DNA of 64,000 nucleotides. Source: Apoderus coryli (lineage: Eukaryota > Arthropoda > Insecta > Coleoptera > Attelabidae). Positions 33,301-44,358 of the stretch are shown piece after piece. The notes beneath the pieces were generated by a model. The model was given only the letters and a program-made list of their open reading frames with translations, did not search any database and was not told the origin of the DNA. Numbering within the stretch: the stretch's first letter is position 1; every line of letters begins with the position of its first letter. The stretch is taken from assembly GCA_911728435.2 (NCBI GenBank), contig OU452201.1, positions 29,016,001 through 29,080,000 on the forward strand. The letters run 5' to 3'. A program made the translations under genes and the position numbers.

Positions 33301-34244
33301 TAGTGATGCAAAATTACCGGTAATTTATTTTTTGGTAAGAACATTGGAAATATTACGTAATATTACGTAATTTTAGGTAATATTAGGTAATATTGCTGAA
33401 CAACTTAGAAAAAGCTGGTTTTACAATATGCAAAGAAGCTTTAACAAATTAAACAATAATTGCCTCAATTATATGGCTCTAAAAGGTCAATAAAACACAA
33501 AATAAACTGAAATCTGAAACTATATAGTTTTATGCCTAATACAAATTTTATAATAAAAAAAAAATAAGTTAAGTATGTAGGTTATGTTTATTAGAAATAA
33601 AATAATATATTATTTTGATGTGCAGTAGTAAACATAAAGATTATATGAAAACAAAATTTATAAATAAATATTAACTCTTGATTAATAATTAAAAAAGGTA
33701 ACTTGTGTTTTTATCACAACATATCACAAACTGAAAAAAATCCTTAAAACTTAATCACACAATTCTTAGATAGGCCAAAGAATAGGTACATATGATAAAA
33801 ATAGTTTTCAGTCGGTAAAAATAAATATTTAGTCATTATTTGCTAAACCCTCATCCGCAGACAAATCCTCGGATAAATCAGAATCAGTTTCATTAAAAGT
33901 ATTTGTAACTGTTGATGGGGTCATTAATACAACATTTTTCATTTCGGCACGGTTATTGTGTAAGAATTTCCGATTAGTTCGTATGTAAACGAGCTTCACA
34001 TATTATAGCGATGGCGTAAGAGCTAAGCAACAGCTATCACTAGACGTGTTGCAGCATGTTGAAACAAGTTAGGTACCAACTTTAACGTAATATTGAAGCG
34101 AATATTACCGGGAATATTACCCCGAAAATTAACGAAATTTTTCGGAAATATTACAGCGACAATGTAACGTTACCGGATGGTAGAGGTAATATTACGTAAT
34201 ATAACCGGAAATTCTGATGGTAATATTCGGACCGTGCATCACTA
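33301..34244. mobile_element. Non-autonomous hAT element with perfect 8-bp target duplication
   Basis: TAGTGATGCA at the left end and TGCATCACTA at the right end are perfect inverted termini of hAT type, and ATTACAAC directly flanks both (33293-33300 and 34245-34252). Subterminal DNA on both sides is dense in ggtaatatta / attacgtaatatta words, likely transposase-binding repeats. In the middle (34000-33835, minus) a frame reads NVVLMTPSTVTNTFNETDSD and LSEDLSADEGLANND, perhaps the last codons of an autonomous relative. 944 bp, no transposase domain. Confidence 0.9.
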
Positions 34245-34481
34245 ATTACAACACTAAAAAATCGGTTGTGTCGCTCCGAACCTTTGCCGAAGGTTGAACT
34301 AGCGATATCGCCTCAATAATTTATAGTGGAGTTCATTGCGGATGTTGTACATTATAATCCAAAATATGATATCACCTGGGTAACGAAATATTTTTATCAG
34401 TGTTAAAATCTAAGAAATACCCTATTATTTATATTATTATGATTATAAAAATAATCATAGTAACATTAGATAATAAAAGCC

Positions 34482-35960
34482 TCGCGTACGTTAAAGAACA
34501 AGTTCACTTCTGGCCCTGATAACATTGCTTCGTTTCTCGTGAAGGACACAATTGGAGTCCTTAGTGGTCCTCTGTCTATAATTTTTAATTTAATAGTTAA
34601 AACCAATCACTTCCCCTCGGTTTGGAAGACTGCTAAGGTTTGTCCTGTATTCAAGTGTGGCAATAGATCGCAGATAGAGAACTACAGGCCGATCTCTATT
34701 CTTTCCAATTTCTCAAAAGTGTTGGAGGTGGTTTTATATAATCGAATTTATACAGGTGTTGGAGCACAGATGGTCTCTTACCAGCACGGATTCGTAACCG
34801 GAAGATCGACCGTTACAAACCTGGCCGTTTTCACGCAGTATGTCTACGAAGCGTTGGACTCTCGAGGTCAGGTCAGTAAAGCGTTCGATAGGATCGATCA
34901 TTCGGTTTTGGTTAGGAAGCTTCCTGCATTTGGATTAAGCTACTGTGCTATTCTATTGATAAAATCTTCCATTAGCGGCAGAGATCAGTTTGTTTCTTAT
35001 AACGGTTATAAATCAAAAAGCTACCATGCAACATCAGGTGTACCTCAAGGTTCGAATCTGGGACCACTACTGTTCAATCTTTTTATTAACGACCTGGGAA
35101 AGAATTTAAAATCTGAAAGATTAATTTTTGCTGATGATCTGAAGATCTACTCCACTGTGGACTCTGTTGACGACTGTCATGTTTTGCAAAACAGTCTGAA
35201 CTTGGTCGGGGATTGGTGTGATGCCAATAATCTTATGCTGAACCCGGTAAATTGTAAAATTGTGTCATATACTAGGAGAACGTTCCCTATTGATTTTGAA
35301 TACGCGACTCATGACGCAGCATTGTCACGTGTGGAAACTACCAGGGATCTTGGTGTTGTGTTCGATTCGCACTTTACCTTCAGCGAACACATAATGACGA
35401 TAATAGCTAATGCATCCAAGGCATATGGTTACATCTTTAGAAATGGCAGATCTTTTCGCAATATTAATACGCTAAAAAAACTGTACTTCGCGTACGTCAG
35501 GTCCAAACTTGAATATTGCTCTCTGATCTGGTACCCTGCTAAGGTTGTTACAAGCAAAACATCGAAGGAGTACAGCGCAAATTTTTAAAGTATCTTTGCT
35601 CTAAATCCGATGGTAGTTATCCTGAGCGTGGTGTGCCATATGGCTATCTGACGGGCAGATTTGTTGTGCAATCATTGCAATTGAGGCGGGATCTTGCATG
35701 CATAAGCAATGTTTGTAAAGTGTTTAATGGCGTTATTGATTGTCCTGAGCTGCTTGAAGGATTCCGTCTGACTGTTCCGCGAATAAACTCAAGAAATTAC
35801 CAATTATTTCATTGTGACAGAGCTCGAACAAATATTATGTTGAGGTCCACTATGTCTCGCACGTTTAATGTGGTGTGCCGGAATTGTGATTTGTTTCATG
35901 ATACATTGAAACATATTTTGGCGGCCGCAGAACTTGTACTTGGTTGTAATGATTGAATTT
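34482..35960 (+). mobile_element. LINE with near-complete RT, motif A deleted
   Basis: Begins KFTSGPDNIASFLVKD, then VCPVFKCGNRSQIENYRP, HGFVTGRSTVTNLAVFTQY. The expected motif A reads SRGQVSKAFDRIDHSV: the residues that normally supply the first catalytic Asp (xxYTD) between GQ and SKAFD are missing, with the frame kept. SGVPQGSNLGPLLFNLFIND (motif B) and FADDLKIY (motif C) are intact. A frameshift near 35560 separates KFLKYL... from the C-terminal VPRINSRNYQLFHCDRAR. Same family as 10194-11743; the 3' tail is not clearly seen. Confidence 0.88.
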
Positions 35961-36099
35961 GATTGTTTATATATTTTTTATGTTTATTTCTTTATTTATA
36001 TCTCTATTAATTTAATTTACTTCTGTTATGTAAAGTAATCAAGTTATTGATATTTATATTCTTTGTATTGATACTTTTGTGTGGTTGCTCTTTAACTGG

Positions 36100-36200
36100 A
36101 AATTTTCAATCATTTTTATCGAACCCATGAATAAAACTTTTAGAAAATTGAATAGTTTAGCAACACTATTCCGTGTCGTATGGCGTGAATAAACCTGTAC
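36100..36200 (-). repeat. Dispersed MITE family C fragment
   Basis: Contains ccgtgtcgtatggcgtgaat and nearby catttttatcgaacccatg; the same words occur at 47600-47690 and, inverted, at 61715-61820 and 44131-44175. Confidence 0.55.
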
Positions 36201-36500
36201 ATATTTTTTTTATTTTGACCCCTTTCATACTATTAACAAACGTCTGTTTGAGCATTCAATTCTCGAATCTACATATTGAAGAATAGGGCTCAAGAAAAAG
36301 AGAACAATACTTTCCCTGCACGAGAAAGTAAAATTTGAGATAAAGACGAATATATCCATTTCCCTGAGACGATTAATGTATTCTTCCAATTTGGCGTCTA
36401 AGTGAGCTAAATTTTGGTATATAAGTTTGGGGGAGTCCTAGGATGAACCCATTAGTTTTTGGTTGAAATCGCTTTAGCCCTGTGATGGGGGTGGACACAA
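36200..36500. repeat. Satellite-like monomer remnant and dispersed repeat family B copy
   Basis: 36205-36250 (gacccctttcatactattaac then aaacgtctg) resembles the satellite monomer at 62.3-64 kb. 36290-36500 is a copy of family B (gagataaagacgaatata, gggggagtcctaggatgaac). Confidence 0.5.
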
Positions 36501-36716
36501 TTCCCAAATTGTCAAATATATGATAAATATGATTAGGGCAAATTGGAACCGGTTTCGACCTACCTTTAGGTCGTCTTGAGGCAAAAATAAACATCTAAGA
36601 AACTGTCTAATAAAAAGTACGACAAATTTTATAAAACACAAAAAAAAAATCATGGAACTAATAACCTCCATATAATAAATATGATATGCGTTGGTCTAAA
36701 AATATTTAAACTATCA

Positions 36717-36977
<261 letters not shown>

Positions 36978-36983
36978 CTAATA

Positions 36984-37550
36984 CAGGGTGTCCCGGAAAA
37001 TGTGTCTCGTATACAAGCAGAACATGAATGAGGAATTCTCAATAATGTCTTTAAATCTAAATTAGCTTTTTTAATTTACCAGGGACTTCTACACTTTAAC
37101 GTTTAAATTTTCCACACACTGTATGATAAGTATTGTAAAATACTAAATTTGAGTAGCCTGAATGTGAATATCAATACCAATTGCAAAAAGTGCATCAATT
37201 GCTTCCTGAAGATTTTTCTCAGAGAATGCAGTTTGCAAACTGACTCTTGGTTCAGCAACAAAATAATGCAAACTTTGTTTGCACTATACATTTTAAAGAT
37301 GAAGCATGGTTTACTATAAATAGTATTGTGAATTTACAGAATTCACACGAATGGGCTGAGGAAAATCCTCATAGCATTATTGTTGCGCATCGCCAACATC
37401 AGTTCGAATCAATTAATATCTGGACGGGATTCATTGGCAATCTTTAGCTTGGAGCAGTTGTATTACTGACACGTTTGACTGGACAACTTTACCTGGAGTT
37501 CCTCCAAAATGCTTTGAGGGGTTTAATCGATCATTTACTACTTCGTATAC
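36984..37550 (+). mobile_element. DD41D-like transposon, 5' end and partial transposase
   Basis: A terminus CAGGGTGTCCCGG follows TA at 36982-36983. From about 37160 the frame reads YQLQKVHQLLPEDFSQRMQF, NNANFVCTIHFKDEAWFTIN, EWAEENPHSIIVAHRQHQFE, then after a stop LTGQLYLEFLQNAL. The first catalytic Asp (KDEAWF) is kept; the element ends abruptly near 37550, before the second Asp. Confidence 0.72.
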
Positions 37551-37885
37551 TTATTTTTAATGTTACTTGAAAATGAGGCTTTTACCAGGTACTTCATAAG
37601 TTAATAGCATGTTGTTATTGAGCGTTCACTTGATGAGCGTACCTGCACCGAGTAACGAACGATGGATGAAAGAGAATAAGACAAATCCAACTAGTCAGAT
37701 ATATAAGTGATCAAGTAGTTGCTTAATAACAATGAGTATTTTGAACGTGCCACATTATGGACTCTGGCTGTATTACCATTTTCATTATCCCCGCTTAATA
37801 TTTTAATATTATTATCTCTTGGGTTGTGGTAGTTGTCGAGAGATATATTTATTTCCAGTGTTGCTGTTAAAGTATTTTAGTAATA

Positions 37886-39770
37886 CAGGGTGTCCGGAAA
37901 AAAGGAGGTCAATCCGTTAACCACAGATTCCTTGTGCAAAAATAATTTTTAGGCCTCCATGTTCGATATACAGGGCGTCAAAGTTGAAAATTTAAAACCA
38001 ATATTTTTAAATAATTCTAGAATTTATTGAGATATTGGATTGAAATTTAGTGTGTTGCTTCAACATAAAGCATAAAGAGCTACTTCTTTCCAAAAAACAA
38101 CACAAAAAACAATTTCTTAATAGCCAAAATACGGAATGTTCAGTACCCATTGACCCCCAAGTTTTTATTACGTACGCCAATGACTTTTAAACTAAATTTT
38201 TATAGGTTACTATGTATTTTTGATTATTTTTTTTAAAATTTTGATTAAATCATTTGTTTTTGAGATATTTTGAAAAGTATTGGCTCTTGTTTGATGCTTC
38301 GGCGGCTCTGGCTAATCTTATAATGTTGAAATATCAAGCTACTCTGGTGTTACCTTGGATACCTACTTAAGCAGTGTTTTATTGTTGTCAAATTAGTTGC
38401 CACAATTTGACAGTAGTTTAACGCAAGACTTTGAGCTGAGATCTGGACTATGTAGGTGGATATGCGAAATGCATGACAGAGATATACACTTCATCAAAAA
38501 TATTTTGTTTACGGACGAAGCTACCTTTACTAGAAACGGTGTCACAAATATTCATAATACAGATATCTGGGCAGAAGAAAATCCTCATACCGTAGTAGAG
38601 ACACATCATCAAGTATAAACTTTAATATCAACGTGTGGATTGGTGTCGTGGATAATTTCTTTTTGGGTCCTGTAATTTTACCAGGGAATTTGACTGGTGA
38701 TTCATTTTTAGCATTTCTTCAAAACATACTGCCCGATTTACTTGACGATTTGCCTCTCTTCATCAGACAAAACATTTGGTTTCAACTTGATGGTGCACCA
38801 GCACATTTTGCTAGGAATGTAAGGAGATACGTACATGGAAACTTTCCCCAACGCTGGATTGGGCGACGCCAAGATGCTCCTGTTAAATGGGCATCCCGAT
38901 CCCCAGATCTTACTCCCTTGGACTATTCAGTCTGATGTTGTATGAAAGATTGATTTTGAGTTAAAATCATTTAAAAGAGATAATCTTACAAGCTGGGGAA
39001 GACTTTAGGTTGAAGCCTCATATTGACTAAGATTTTCTTTACTAAAAAGAGCTCGCATATGCATTGAAAAAAATGGGGGTCATATCGAGCAATTTCTTTA
39101 GACTGGTAGTTTTTCCAATGTTTATTTAGTTACTTTTTCAAGTTTTTAAAATAATATGTTTAAATAATTAATATTTGACAATGATGCTTCAAATTAAGTT
39201 AAAAATAATAAACAATTTCGTGTTCGTAGTGTTTAGTTGTATTACCTTTTTGAAAACTGTACTTAATTTGATGCACGGTAATGGTAATGTGAGTTAAATA
39301 TGCTTGATTTAGTAGTGAAAATACCGTGAGCCGCGTAGACAACAAGGGCCAATACTTTTCAAAATATCTCAAAAACAAATGATTTCATCGAAATTTTATA
39401 AGAGTTAAAAATAATCAAAAATACATAGTAATCTATAAAAACTTAGTTTAAAAGTCATTGGCGTACGTAATAAAAACTTGGGGGGTCAATGGGTACTGAA
39501 CATCCCGTATTTTGGCTATTAAGAAATTGTTTTTTGTGTTGTTTTTTGGAAAGAAGTAGCTCTTTATGCTGAAGCAACACACTAAATTTGAATCCAATAT
39601 CTCAATAAATACTAGAATTATTTAAAAATATTGGTTTTACATTTTCAACTTTGACGCCCTGTATATCGAACATGGAGGGCTAAAATGAAAAATGACATGT
39701 TAAAACTCATATTATTTTTGCTCAAGGGATCTGTGGTTAACGGATTGACCTCCCTTTTCCGGACACCCTG
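37886..39770 (+). mobile_element. Tc1/mariner-superfamily element with inverted repeats of about 420 bp
   Basis: Starts CAGGGTGTCCGGAAA after TA (37884-37885) and ends with the complement before TA (39771-39772). The arms (37886 to about 38310; about 39325 to 39770) match throughout, including the block ttattacgtacgccaatgac. Between them is an internally deleted transposase: NILFTDEATFTRNGVTNIHN (first Asp), a stop, then WIGVVDNFFLGPVILPGNLTG, QLDGAPAHFARNVRRY and WIGRR..SRSPDLTPLDYSV. I count 43 residues between the second and third Asp. The N-terminal DNA-binding region is missing. Confidence 0.88.
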
Positions 39771-39802
39771 TATATGATAACTATTTTTTATTTTGTGAGA
39801 TA

Positions 39803-40022
39803 TTTTGATTATTTTTAATAGTTGCAATATGGCGTTTTGGAGACCATTCGAACATGATAATTTAAACTGTAGTGTAGAATTTAAAAATCAAGATTTACAT
39901 GTGCAGTGCCAACGAATCATTTTAAATATGTATGAATGCCTTAAAAACGAATATGAAGAAGAATGTGATTTAAATATCTATAAATCAGAAATTCATCCGG
40001 ATAGTTCGACTCCTGCACGATA
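39803..40022 (+). pseudogene. Short unassigned frame, possibly a transposase N-terminus
   Basis: Frame MAFWRPFEHDNLNCSVEFKN ... VQCQRIILNMYECLKNEYEE ... PDSSTPAR ends at TAA. The block QRIILNMYECLKNE recalls the first lines of some IS630/Tc1 transposases (a short helix before the helix-turn-helix), but the match is weak. It lies between two transposons, so a mobile origin is more likely than a host gene. Confidence 0.3.
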
Positions 40023-40029
40023 ATATGAA

Positions 40030-40560
40030 ATCAGCAGTTCTGATCAGGAGAGCCCTTTCCAATAACAACTGGCGTAAAGCAGGGTTGTGTCATTGGACCG
40101 ATCTTGTTTTCGATGTTTGTGGAAACGGTCATTCAACTTGTTAAGGATGAATAGAGATCGTCTACAGATTTGATGGCGGCGGATTCTTCAATCTTCGTAA
40201 ACTGCAAGCTGGGACAAAAATCTTATCCACATCAGTCATTGAGCTGCAATACACGGATGACAATGTTGCCCTAGCTGATACAGAAGAGGATCTTCAATAT
40301 ATTATACTAAATGCATTTAACAGCGCCTACAGGAGTATTGAGCTTGGACTGAATATAAAGAAAACACATATTCTCTGCCATCCTGCACCAAAAACTGTGG
40401 CTGTCCCACCACATATTCGAGCTAACGGAGACAGACTTCAGAACATCGAGAGCGTCTCTTACCTAGGCAGTATTCTCGCGGTGAACGCAAATATTGATGA
40501 TAAATTCCAGCATCGTATAAGATTGGCCGTCTGAGGACGAGAGTCTTCAATAATGATAAT
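40030..40560 (+). mobile_element. RTE-like LINE, left piece
   Basis: Reads FPITTGVKQGCVIGPILF (RT motif B), then GRNRLQ-type sequence with frameshifts, VIELQYTDDNVALADTEEDL (motif C, YTDD), NSAYRSIELGLNIKKTHILC and ESVSYLGSILAVNANIDDKF. This wording (LQYADD..LA, GLxxNIKKTxIL, YLGS) is that of the RTE-type elements abundant in insects. Split at 40560 by the foldback; resumes at 41849. Confidence 0.8.
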
Positions 40561-40847
40561 GTCACAACTAGATAATAAAAATATAAGGAAATCAATTTAC
40601 TAAAAAAAGGACAAGTCTCAAAAATCAACAATTATAATATTTAAACAGTTTGTACTTACATAAAAACCATCTTTGACGACACAGCTGACCTTTTCCGGTA
40701 ATTTTCAGTTTCAAAAAGAAATGTTCAAAATTATAATTATAATACTAGTAGTACTCGCGTTAATAAACCGTAAAACTTAAAGCACTACTCGACGGGGAGA
40801 TTAGTGCTTTTTGTTGCTTCTAGAACTCGAAGTTTACTTCACCGAAG

Positions 40848-41117
40848 TTGGAGAGAAGACTCCGTTTTTCCCTTTTGCCGTGAACATTTCTAAAAGATGG
40901 CACCAAAGGCAGCAGCCAAGGTTAAACCGAAAAAAAAGCCGCCGAAGAGGGTGAAAACCTAAGAAGGGAATCCTAGAAATTATGATCTTGGGAATGGAGT
41001 AATGAGATTTTCCAGAACGCGTATGTACCATAAGAAAGCATTGTACAAATTTATTGGGAAGAAAGTTGCCCCTAAGAAAAAGGTTATACATTTTTACGCA
41101 ACAGGGAAAAACGGGGT
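40848..41117 (+). pseudogene. RpL6: Ribosomal protein L6 (RpL6) 5' fragment, pseudogene
   Basis: From ATG at 40897 the frame reads MAPKAAAKVKPKKKPPKRVK, a stop, then GNPRNYDLGNGVMRFSRTRM, YHKKALYKFIGKKVAPKKKV and TGKNG. The block PRNYDLGNG..RFSR.RMYHKKALYKF is characteristic of insect RpL6, a large ribosomal subunit protein. It has a premature TAA after codon 20 and is cut off at KNG, where LINE sequence begins. The bases before ATG (ttcccttttgccgtgaac) look like a pyrimidine-start leader of a ribosomal-protein mRNA, and no intron interrupts it, so a captured processed copy is likely. Confidence 0.85.
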
Positions 41118-41560
41118 AATCTTTCTTTAGAATATAGACATATAGTACGACACAGTTAAGAATATACGCTTTTAAATGGGATTTCCATATAAAAGTGTAT
41201 CATGATTATCAGACAAGAAATAAATTTGATGTTCACATACCTCTTGCACATTCAAATATATTAAATAGATCGATCCTGGTAAAAGGTGTCAAATTATATA
41301 ATAATCTAGAATCTATAAAGGAAGTACAACCAAAAGTTTTTAAAAGGGTTTTAAAACGGAGTTTAAAGAGTTCTGCTAAATCGCATATGACTGTTTCCTT
41401 TTCTTTTTCTCGTTTTCATTTAATTTTGTATTTCATGACTAGTGTTTTGTTTTTTTTTCTCTCATTATCTTTATAATTATGGTGTAGTTAGTTTATCATA
41501 ATTAAGGGTAAGTTATAAGTAAAAAAAAAAAAAAATTGATATGTAAAGAATGAACCTATG
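41118..41560 (+). mobile_element. LINE C-terminal fragment inside the foldback
   Basis: Reads HDYQTRNKFDVHIPLAHSNI, LNRSILVKGVKLYNNLESIK and EVQPKVFKRVLKRSLKSSAK, nearly the same as 30640-30780, with an extra piece of about 55 bp near 41145-41200. It ends with an A-rich run (41521-41535) and a little more DNA before the right arm. Confidence 0.75.
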
Positions 41561-41848
41561 TGGAGTTTGTAAATTCTTTTTGGTTCAATGAAAAATTATT
41601 ATTATTTATTTAATCTCCCCGTCGAGTAGTGTCTTCAAGTTTTAGGGTTTATCAACGCTAGTTAATAGTACTAGTATTATAATTTTGAACATTTCTTTTT
41701 GAATCTGAAAATTACCGGAAAAGATCAGCTGTGTCAAAGTTGATTTTTATGTAAGTACAAAATTTTTAAATATTATAATTGTTGGTTTTTGAGACTTGTC
41801 CTTTTATATTAAATTGATTTTCTTATATTTTTAATATCTATTTGTGAC

Positions 41849-42085
41849 AATAACATCGACGTTCGAACTAAGTTGCGAGTGTATTTTAATTTCCTACCCT
41901 TTCGTATAGCTGTGAATCTTGGACCACTTATCGAGAGAAGTACCATTAACTATGTCTTAGAAGAATTATTGGAATTAAATGGCAGTACCAACGAACAAAC
42001 ATCAGCGTTTTGGAGGAAGCTGAAGCAACTAGTATTGAGACGATGATGCCAACGGAACGCCTTACTGTGCTTAAGTTGAATAAAT
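41849..42085 (+). mobile_element. RTE-like LINE, right piece
   Basis: Continues the LINE of 40030-40560: DVRTKLRVYFNFL, then in another frame CESWTTYREKYH and RRIIGIKWQYQRTNISVLEE, AEATSIETMMPTERL. These are the blocks that follow FGRLRxRVF in RTE-type elements. Confidence 0.75.
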
Positions 42086-42140
42086 TTAATTTAATGAAAT
42101 AATCCATTCCAAAGAGGAGCGATTAATATATATATATATA

Positions 42141-42924
42141 TAAATCAAACGACGTCAGCTCCACAAAATAAATATATTTTATATCATAACTTAAGGCACA
42201 TTGCCCATGTCAGACATGTTATTCTCATCATCAGTGACTTTCTGGTACAAGATTAACAAACTTTAGTGTTACCAATATAACAAACATATTCACTTTGTCA
42301 GAAAAGTTTTGTGAAAATTTTTATAAATTAAAACATTGTTTTATACAAAATTTAAAAATGAAAATCAAAATACATTCGAAACTAATATCATTTTATGGCA
42401 TAATGCCTATTTTTATGTTTTCTTTTTATTAATCATTACAGATGGTTTAAATTTTTAAGGAAATTTTAAAAGTTTTTACGTGGTAACATGGAGAGTTTAA
42501 CATTTTATTAAAACTTTCCATGTTACCACGTGAAAACTTTTAAAATTTCCTTAAACTCTCCATGTTACCACGTAAAAACTTTTAAAATCTCCTTAAAAAT
42601 TTAAACCATCTGTAATGATTAATAAAAAGAAAACATAAAAATAGGCATTATGCCATAAAATGATATTAATTTCGAATGTATTTTGATTATCATTTATAAA
42701 CTTTGTATAAAACAATGTTTTAATTTATAAAAATTTTCACAAAACTTTTTTCACAAAGTGAATATGTTTGTTATATTGGTAACACTAAAGTTTGTTAATC
42801 TTGTACCAGAAAGTCACTGATGATGAGAATATTTGATTTCTCGAAACATGTCTGACATGGGCAATATGCCTTAAGTTATGGTATAAAATATATTTATTTT
42901 GAGGAGCTGACGTCGTTTGATTTA
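42141..42924. repeat. Long palindrome (foldback MITE)
   Basis: TAAATCAAACGACGTCAGCTCC at the left and its complement at the right bound two arms of about 380 bp that match throughout (for example ggcacattgcccatgtcaga and its complement near 42865). The centre near 42480-42590 has three copies of ccatgttaccacgt in mixed orientation. No coding capacity. The right arm carries ctgatgatgagaatatttga followed by tttctcgaaac. Confidence 0.85.
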
Positions 42925-43323
42925 TAGATAAATTTAATTGTGTGGCTTTGTTGAGGAAAATGTGATGGAGTATGTCTGTGCTGAAATTTTCAAAAAAGTC
43001 TGGCAGCAGAACATATTATGTTGGGCGTCTATTTTAAAAATGTTTCCCTTCAAAGGAGTCTTAACAAAAGTAAACGTTGGATTGCGCTGAATATTTGAAC
43101 ATATTATGTATGTAAAAACACATGGCATATTTTACACTTGTTTTGATTTTCAGAAACCACCCTAACTTAACCCTGTTTTCGTTGAAGATTAGAGTGAATA
43201 AGAGGTATTACGTTTTATTATTGTTGAGTGAGTCAAATAGAATAAAGTTGTGTTCCTGAAAAGTCTTAAAATAAATATCTTTATTTCATCCAGTTCATCA
43301 ATATAAACAGTATCATTCATTTA

Positions 43324-43907
<584 letters not shown>

Positions 43908-44175
43908 AGGGATATTCACGCCATTTGAGTTGTACCTAGTTTTTTATTGTCTATTTTATAATTGTACGTTATTATGATTGTGTGTTTCAAAAAAAATATT
44001 GTAATGATTGTACTTTAGTAGCAAATTTTTTGTTTGTAACATTATTTTCAGGGTTAGCTGAACAGAACAGTGACATCTGCCACTGTACTGAAACTCGCCC
44101 TTTCATAAAGGCCTTTATTATTATTATTATACGACACGGAATAGTGTGGCTAAACTATTTAATTTCCTAACAGAG
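43908..44175. repeat. MITE family C copy split by a LINE 3' end
   Basis: The left part cagggatattcacgccat and right part acgacacggaatagtgtggc together match family C (61713 onward: cagggttattcaggccatacgacacgg). Between them (about 43926-44130) is a plus-strand LINE 3' end closing with aaaggcctttattattatta. Confidence 0.65.
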
Positions 44176-44358
44176 TTAATGGAATGCCCTGTATATGAGT
44201 ATATTTTTAGATTCCCCGCTCAAAATAAACCTAACTTTCATTAAAGTACATCTCCTGTTAATTTCATGTAGACCACCCTGTATTTGATGATGATGAAATT
44301 AGTTATCCATTAATCACTATAAGGTTTTCCTATAGATATATTTTTAATTTTGCATGGA

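Larger units (their letters stand above)
40561..41848. mobile_element. Foldback element carrying an RpL6 fragment and a LINE 3' end
   Basis: Two inverted arms of about 240 bp (40561-40803 and 41611-41848) match closely, outer ends GTCACAA and inner ends GACGGGGAGATTA. The 0.8-kb interior is not repeat-derived: it holds a ribosomal protein L6 fragment (40848-41117) and a LINE C-terminal fragment (41118-41560). The element interrupts the RTE-like LINE. No transposase. I could not fix the target duplication because the flanks are simple AT sequence. Confidence 0.82.

Noticed and set aside
39645..39827. Open frame at the end of the long-TIR element
   Set aside because: It is a shadow across the inverted repeat; no transposase similarity.
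42141..42924. CRISPR-like repeat array because of repeated ccatgttaccacgt
   Set aside because: Only three copies in mixed orientation at a palindrome centre, in eukaryotic DNA; no spacers of regular length.
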